Positions 59,592 to 64,000 of a stretch of DNA of 64,000 nucleotides are shown piece after piece. Within the stretch, counting starts at the first letter, position 1. The number at the start of each line of letters is the position of its first letter. The position numbers and the translations under genes are program-made. Source of the stretch: Spirosoma fluviale (GTDB lineage Bacteria > Bacteroidota > Bacteroidia > Cytophagales > Spirosomataceae); contig CAMCXW010000004.1 of the NCBI GenBank assembly GCA_945883625.1, forward strand, positions 23,009-87,008. The letters are read 5' to 3'. Below the pieces are notes generated by a model. It saw nothing but the letters and a program-made list of their open reading frames with translations, did not search any database and was not told the origin of the DNA.

Positions 59592-60230
59592 ATGAATCCA
59601 GTTATATTAAAACGTTTTTTGATTGTTGTGTACGCATCGGGTTTGGTGGGAATGCATGTGCCAGCTGTTTCGCCCATGTTTACGTCCTTGGTTCCGCTAA
59701 CTCTTTGGTTTACGGGATTTATTTGTGTTTGGCATTTCCCAAAGCCAAGCGCCCAGGCTTATATTTTATTGGCAGCTATCGGAATTGCAGCATGGATGCT
59801 TGAGGTTGCGGGCGTTCGTTCAGGTAAAATTTTTGGGGAGTATGCGTATGGGCCAACTCTCGGATTTAAAGTATTAGAAGTTCCCATTACCATTGGAATC
59901 AATTGGGTGCTTTTGGTGATTGTGACGAGTGCGGTCGTTGAGGAATGGAATTTGGGCGGAAAGGTTGGTCGCGCAGCATTAGGTGCGGGTTTAATGACAG
60001 CGCTTGATTTATTAATTGAACCTGTTGCCATGAACTTTGATTTTTGGCAATGGAGAAATAATTATGTCCCCATTCAAAATTTTGGAGCCTGGTGGATGGC
60101 TAGTTTTTTCTTTCATTGGGTCTATATTTCAGCTGATTTACCGGAAAAATCTAGTTTGTTTCGATTAATAGCGGCACTTCAATTTTTGTTTTTTTTAGGC
60201 CATTGGATATTTATGCAATTTAATTTGTAA
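59592..60230 (+). CDS. Carotenoid biosynthesis protein (CruF-like)
   Basis: Multi-TM; LEVAGVRSGKIFGEYAYGPTLGFKVLEVPITIGINWVLLVIVTSAVVEEW...TALDLLIEPVAMNFDFWQW. Confidence 0.88.
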   Translation: MNPVILKRFLIVVYASGLVGMHVPAVSPMFTSLVPLTLWFTGFICVWHFPKPSAQAYILLAAIGIAAWMLEVAGVRSGKIFGEYAYGPTLGFKVLEVPITIGINWVLLVIVTSAVVEEWNLGGKVGRAALGAGLMTALDLLIEPVAMNFDFWQWRNNYVPIQNFGAWWMASFFFHWVYISADLPEKSSLFRLIAALQFLFFLGHWIFMQFNL

Positions 60231-60274
60231 CAATTTGCCTGTTAGCTTGTTGCATTAATTAAAATCTATAAACT

Positions 60275-61156
60275 ATGAATGTTTTTTCAATAAAAGATGT
60301 AGAGAATATAAGTGGTATAAAGGCTCATACGTTGCGGATTTGGGAGCAACGGTATGGTATTTTAAAGCCAGAGCGTACAGATACGAATATTCGTCATTAT
60401 GGTGATGACGAACTTAAACTTGTACTTAATATTGCTCTGCTTCAGGAAAAAGGTGGATTTAAAATTTCTGAGATCGCCAAGATGAGCGATGCAGAAATGG
60501 TGTCACATATTCTGCATCTTTCAGAAACATCATTCAATCACGTGGATCACATGCAAGCACTAACGCTTGCCATGATGGATTTAGATGAGGCCCGTTTTCA
60601 AACCTTGACGCGTAACATTGTCAATGCCCATGGATTTGAATATTACATGCTTGAGGTGATTTACCCATTTATGCGCCGCTTAGGTACATTGTGGCTTTCG
60701 GGTTCCGTGGGTCCGGCGCAAGAGCATTTTATCAGTCATTTGATTCGGCAGAAATTGATTTCGGCGATAGACCAACAAGATTTAAGTTTAAAGCCAAATG
60801 CCAAACGCGTTTTGTTGTATTTGCCAGAAGGTGAGTTGCACGAAATTGGGTTACTTTTTGCTAATTATGTCTTTCGCGCTCGAAAACATGCGGTCGTTTA
60901 TTTGGGGCAATCCTTGCCTTATGACGAATTGCTGCTCGCTTATTCGATTCACAAACCTGATTATATTTTTAGCGTATTTACAACTGAGCCCAGCATTGAT
61001 GTAATGGATGATTACATTGCCCAAATGGCCAAAGATATGCCTGAAACGCAAATCATGTTAACAGGCTTCGCGGTGCTTCAGCCAGATCGTAATTTACCAG
61101 CTGAAATTCGGACTATACCTGACTTTCAAACGTTGATTGATATCGCAACCGCTTAA
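60275..61156 (+). CDS. MerR-family regulator with C-terminal B12-binding domain (CarH/LitR-like)
   Basis: MerR HTH FSIKDVENISGIKAHTLRIWEQRYGILKPERTDTNIRHY; Wx9EH motif WLSGSVGPAQEH; ExHxxG cobalamin motif ELHEIG. Confidence 0.9.
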   Translation: MNVFSIKDVENISGIKAHTLRIWEQRYGILKPERTDTNIRHYGDDELKLVLNIALLQEKGGFKISEIAKMSDAEMVSHILHLSETSFNHVDHMQALTLAMMDLDEARFQTLTRNIVNAHGFEYYMLEVIYPFMRRLGTLWLSGSVGPAQEHFISHLIRQKLISAIDQQDLSLKPNAKRVLLYLPEGELHEIGLLFANYVFRARKHAVVYLGQSLPYDELLLAYSIHKPDYIFSVFTTEPSIDVMDDYIAQMAKDMPETQIMLTGFAVLQPDRNLPAEIRTIPDFQTLIDIATA

Positions 61157-62217
61157 GAAAAACGTTTATCAATGTTTGTAGCTGCTTCCACAAATTTCTT
61201 TACTTCCTGTTCTTGATCTTTTGGACAAATCATGAGTGCGTCTTCGTGTTCAGCTACAATGAAATTGTTCAGGCCTTGGATGACCACCAACTTATCTGAG
61301 GGTGTTCGTATGATGCAATTTTGGGAATCATATGTTAATACATTTCCGGTTATTACGTTTTGATTGTCATCTTTTTCGTGAATTTCATACATGGATTTCC
61401 AGGTACCTAGGTCGGACCAACCAATATCTGCAAGGATTACTTTGACATCTTGCGCTTTCTCCATAATGCCGTTATCTACCGAGATACTTTTACAAACGGC
61501 ATATACTTTACGGATAAAATCATTTTCCTCCGTAGTATAATAGACAGATTCTCCTTCGTCAAATTGTTCAGCTAACCTAGCTAGGTTTTTCTCTAATTCG
61601 CGTTTGAACGTAGGGATGGTGAAGACAAAAATACCTGCGTTCCATACATAGTCACCACTTTCTAAAAACGCTTGCGCTAACTCAAGATGAGGTTTTTCGG
61701 TGAACGTTTTGACATTTTTAGCTTCTTTATCACCCGTTTGAAATTGAATATAGCCATAGCCTGTATCCGGCCGGGTTGGTAAAATTCCGAGCGTAACCAG
61801 TGAATTGCCCTGTGCGGTTTCAATGGCATGGGAGATTTTTGTCCGAAACGTTTCTTCCTTTAAAATAACGTGATCTGCAGGAGCTACAACAAGTGTTGCA
61901 TTCGGGTGTTTTTTGCCAATTTTATAGGCCGCATATGCAATGCAAGGTGCGGTATTCCGACGTTGCGGCTCTTTTAAAATCTGATCTGATTTTAAGTATG
62001 GCAATTGCGTTTGTACCAAATCAGCAAACTCTTCAGAAGTCACAACATAGATATTTTCCTCTGGAATAATACCTGCGTAACGTTCAGCAGTTTGCTGGAG
62101 CATTGTTTTACCCACCCCAAGTACGTCATGAAATTGCTTGGGATTTGAGCTGCGGCTAATGGGCCAAAATCGAGTTCCGATTCCCCCTGCCATGATAATT
62201 AGAAAATGCTCTTGCAT
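61153..62217 (-). CDS. Mannose-1-phosphate guanylyltransferase
   Basis: IMAGGIGTRFWPISRSSNPKQFHDVLG...VVAPADHVI...FTEKPHLELAQAFLESGDYVWNAGIFVF. Confidence 0.93.
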   Translation of the reverse strand: MQEHFLIIMAGGIGTRFWPISRSSNPKQFHDVLGVGKTMLQQTAERYAGIIPEENIYVVTSEEFADLVQTQLPYLKSDQILKEPQRRNTAPCIAYAAYKIGKKHPNATLVVAPADHVILKEETFRTKISHAIETAQGNSLVTLGILPTRPDTGYGYIQFQTGDKEAKNVKTFTEKPHLELAQAFLESGDYVWNAGIFVFTIPTFKRELEKNLARLAEQFDEGESVYYTTEENDFIRKVYAVCKSISVDNGIMEKAQDVKVILADIGWSDLGTWKSMYEIHEKDDNQNVITGNVLTYDSQNCIIRTPSDKLVVIQGLNNFIVAEHEDALMICPKDQEQEVKKFVEAATNIDKRFS

Positions 62218-62220
62218 AGA

Positions 62221-63261
62221 TTATTTGCCTAAAAATTCGGTTACGCGTTCTTTGGCATTCGTTCGAATGGGTGCGTAAAATAGATTAAGATCTGCTTGGT
62301 GCCAATTTTTAATTTTGACAAAGCTTCGGCCAAAAACATACGGTGTGTTTGTCCATAAAATTCCTTGGTGATTTTGGGCATCAGCAAAATGACGTACCCA
62401 TTTAAATCCGTAGGAAACCCCTCCTGGATTAAGTTCTTTGGGGGCAAAATTTTCATCCAAAGTCCACGTAAGTGGGTTGGTTGAAACAAGATCTGTGGGC
62501 TCTCCCGGATGCCAAGGAGGTAAATATCCTTGTAAAAATGTTGTCCATGCGATGAAACAGCCTGTTTGACGCGGAGTCTGGCATGGTGGGATGGAGGTAA
62601 ATGTATTTTTGGGTGTAGCAATACCAATAATGTACGCAGCAACTAATTGTTTTTGTAATGCTTTGCCATCAAAGTATTCTTTCATTAGTCGGGTGGCATG
62701 TACCGTCCCTTGACTGTGCGCGGCAATAATGATAGGTCTTCCTGAATTATAATGTGCGAGGTAATAGTCGAAGGACTTTTTAATATCCTCATAGGCTAGA
62801 TCCAATGCCGCAGCTTTGTCCTCTTTGTACTCGGTTACAAAGGCAAAATAGTGCGCTTGGCGGTATCTAGGTGCATAAACTTTTCCAGCAGCATTGAAAA
62901 TACTCGCTTGATTTAGGATTGCGGTGCTGTCAACTAATCGATTGAGGTATTCGTCGGACACAGATGCATTCCATTGGTATTCATTTTTTGGTATATAGGT
63001 TAAAATCGTGGGGTGAATGTAAAAGACATCCGCTTGTGCGTTGTTCTGCTCATCTTTCAAGGGTGATTTGGTAGGCAGTTTATCCGCCGCATCTAGTCGG
63101 GTAGGCAGCGATGCCCAATTTTCCTCGATTGAATAATCAACTTCTTTAGGTTTAGGACTTTCATTCCAGCGAATACTTAGTCGGGCTGGAACGGGTCTTT
63201 TACACGCTATACTAAGACTCGTTAACGTCAGAAAGGCTAAAATTAATTTTAAGTTGCGCAT
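62221..63261 (-). CDS. DUF3089 domain-containing alpha/beta-hydrolase-like lipoprotein
   Basis: Lipobox-like N-terminus (TSLSIACKRP); ADVFYIHPTILTY...RPIIIAAHSQGTVHATRLMKEYFDG. Confidence 0.87.
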   Translation of the reverse strand: MRNLKLILAFLTLTSLSIACKRPVPARLSIRWNESPKPKEVDYSIEENWASLPTRLDAADKLPTKSPLKDEQNNAQADVFYIHPTILTYIPKNEYQWNASVSDEYLNRLVDSTAILNQASIFNAAGKVYAPRYRQAHYFAFVTEYKEDKAAALDLAYEDIKKSFDYYLAHYNSGRPIIIAAHSQGTVHATRLMKEYFDGKALQKQLVAAYIIGIATPKNTFTSIPPCQTPRQTGCFIAWTTFLQGYLPPWHPGEPTDLVSTNPLTWTLDENFAPKELNPGGVSYGFKWVRHFADAQNHQGILWTNTPYVFGRSFVKIKNWHQADLNLFYAPIRTNAKERVTEFLGK

Positions 63262-63405
63262 GCGTGGTTACTAATTGGGCCAAAGTTAGGAAGATTTTGG
63301 TCCTTTCTAAATGAAAATTATGTATTAGGCAACAGGAATTTAGGCTAATTAGTTCATCGAATAAAAATATTTTCTGAAAAACTAGTAGTTTTTTAAGGTC
63401 AAACA

Positions 63406-63436
63406 TTGGGCATTTTACCGAAAATTTCTAGATTTG
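63406..63436 (+). promoter_or_regulatory. Putative Bacteroidota promoter (TTG-N20-TAGATTTG)
   Basis: TTG at 63406-63408, TAGATTTG at 63429-63436, upstream of the TBDR at 63486. Confidence 0.55.
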
Positions 63437-63485
63437 CTTTACTATTAAAACTGTTCACTCTATTGTGTAAACAAAATTAGACATT

Positions 63486-64000
63486 ATGAAAAAACTTTTT
63501 ACTTCAACGATGCCCTTATTTATGGTGCTTTTTCTTTTCGCTTTCGTAGCTGTTGCACAGACGAAGGTAGGTGGAAAGGTAACTGATCAAGGGTCAAAAG
63601 AGCCATTAATCGGGGTAAGTATCTCGGTAAAAGGCAAGGTGATTGGAACGATTTCTGACGCCAGTGGAAATTTCTCTTTGACAACTTCAACACCAGCTCC
63701 GTTTACTATTTTAGTTTCGATGGTTGGGTATGAGCGTCAAGAAATTGCTGTTACGGGTAATAAAACTGATTTGAAAATTAGCTTGAAAGAGCAAGCGTTG
63801 ATGGGACAAGACGTTGTTGTTTCAGCTTCTCGTATTGAAGAGTCAGTGATGCAATCGCCAGTTTCAATCGAAAAAATGGATATTCGTGCCATTCGTGAAA
63901 CACCTGCTGCCTCTTTTTATGATGCTTTACGTAATTTAAAGGGTGTTGAAGTGAGTACACAGTCGGTTTCATTTTCATCTATCAACATGCGTGGATTTAA
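63486..64000 (+). CDS. TonB-dependent receptor, 5' part (runs off window)
   Basis: MKKLFTSTMPLFMVLFLFAFVAVAQTKVGGKVTDQGSKEPLIGVSISVKGKVIGTISDASGNFSL... then plug (DVVVSASRIEESVMQSPVSIEKMDIRAIRETPAASFYDALRNLKGVEV). Open to the window end, so absent from the ORF track. Confidence 0.88.
   Translation, partial: MKKLFTSTMPLFMVLFLFAFVAVAQTKVGGKVTDQGSKEPLIGVSISVKGKVIGTISDASGNFSLTTSTPAPFTILVSMVGYERQEIAVTGNKTDLKISLKEQALMGQDVVVSASRIEESVMQSPVSIEKMDIRAIRETPAASFYDALRNLKGVEVSTQSVSFSSINMRGF

Noticed and set aside
1-64000. Search for CRISPR arrays, prophage, IS elements, toxin-antitoxin pairs and restriction systems.
   Set aside because: No regularly spaced direct repeats, transposase, integrase, phage structural or defence signatures were recognised in the ORFs or intergenic regions.

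Overview
This 64-kb window is a gene-dense chromosomal segment of a Bacteroidota bacterium, probably Cytophagales-like (inferred from gldJ, TonB-dependent receptors with N-terminal carboxypeptidase-like domains, TAnnTTTG promoters, and a carotenoid gene of the CruF type). Most genes are core or housekeeping: fusA, mfd, glyA, tatC, dsbD-like, feoAB, aroE, aroC, tadA, ruvX, sod, menF, a ccmB-C-D-E-F block, and a mannose-1-phosphate guanylyltransferase. I also support a TPP riboswitch upstream of a TonB-dependent receptor, one tRNA-His, several hairpin terminators, and several matches to the Bacteroidota promoter consensus. I saw no CRISPR array, prophage, IS element or obvious defence island, so I do not claim a new system. 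The observations most worth following up are: (1) a CarH/LitR-like MerR-B12 regulator next to a carotenoid gene, with the Wx9EH motif but without the His that forms the light-state cobalt adduct in CarH; (2) a Ccm block whose CcmE carries CxxxY instead of HxxxY; (3) an archaeal-type ComA (phosphosulfolactate synthase) homologue without recognisable pathway partners; (4) a truncated NYN-domain remnant directly downstream of tRNA-His, missed by the ORF track; (5) a palindrome with identical arms and different loops at two convergent gene ends; (6) repeated convergent gene pairs that share one 4-bp palindromic or near-palindromic stop site. All calls come from reading the sequence and the supplied translations. 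No database searches were run.
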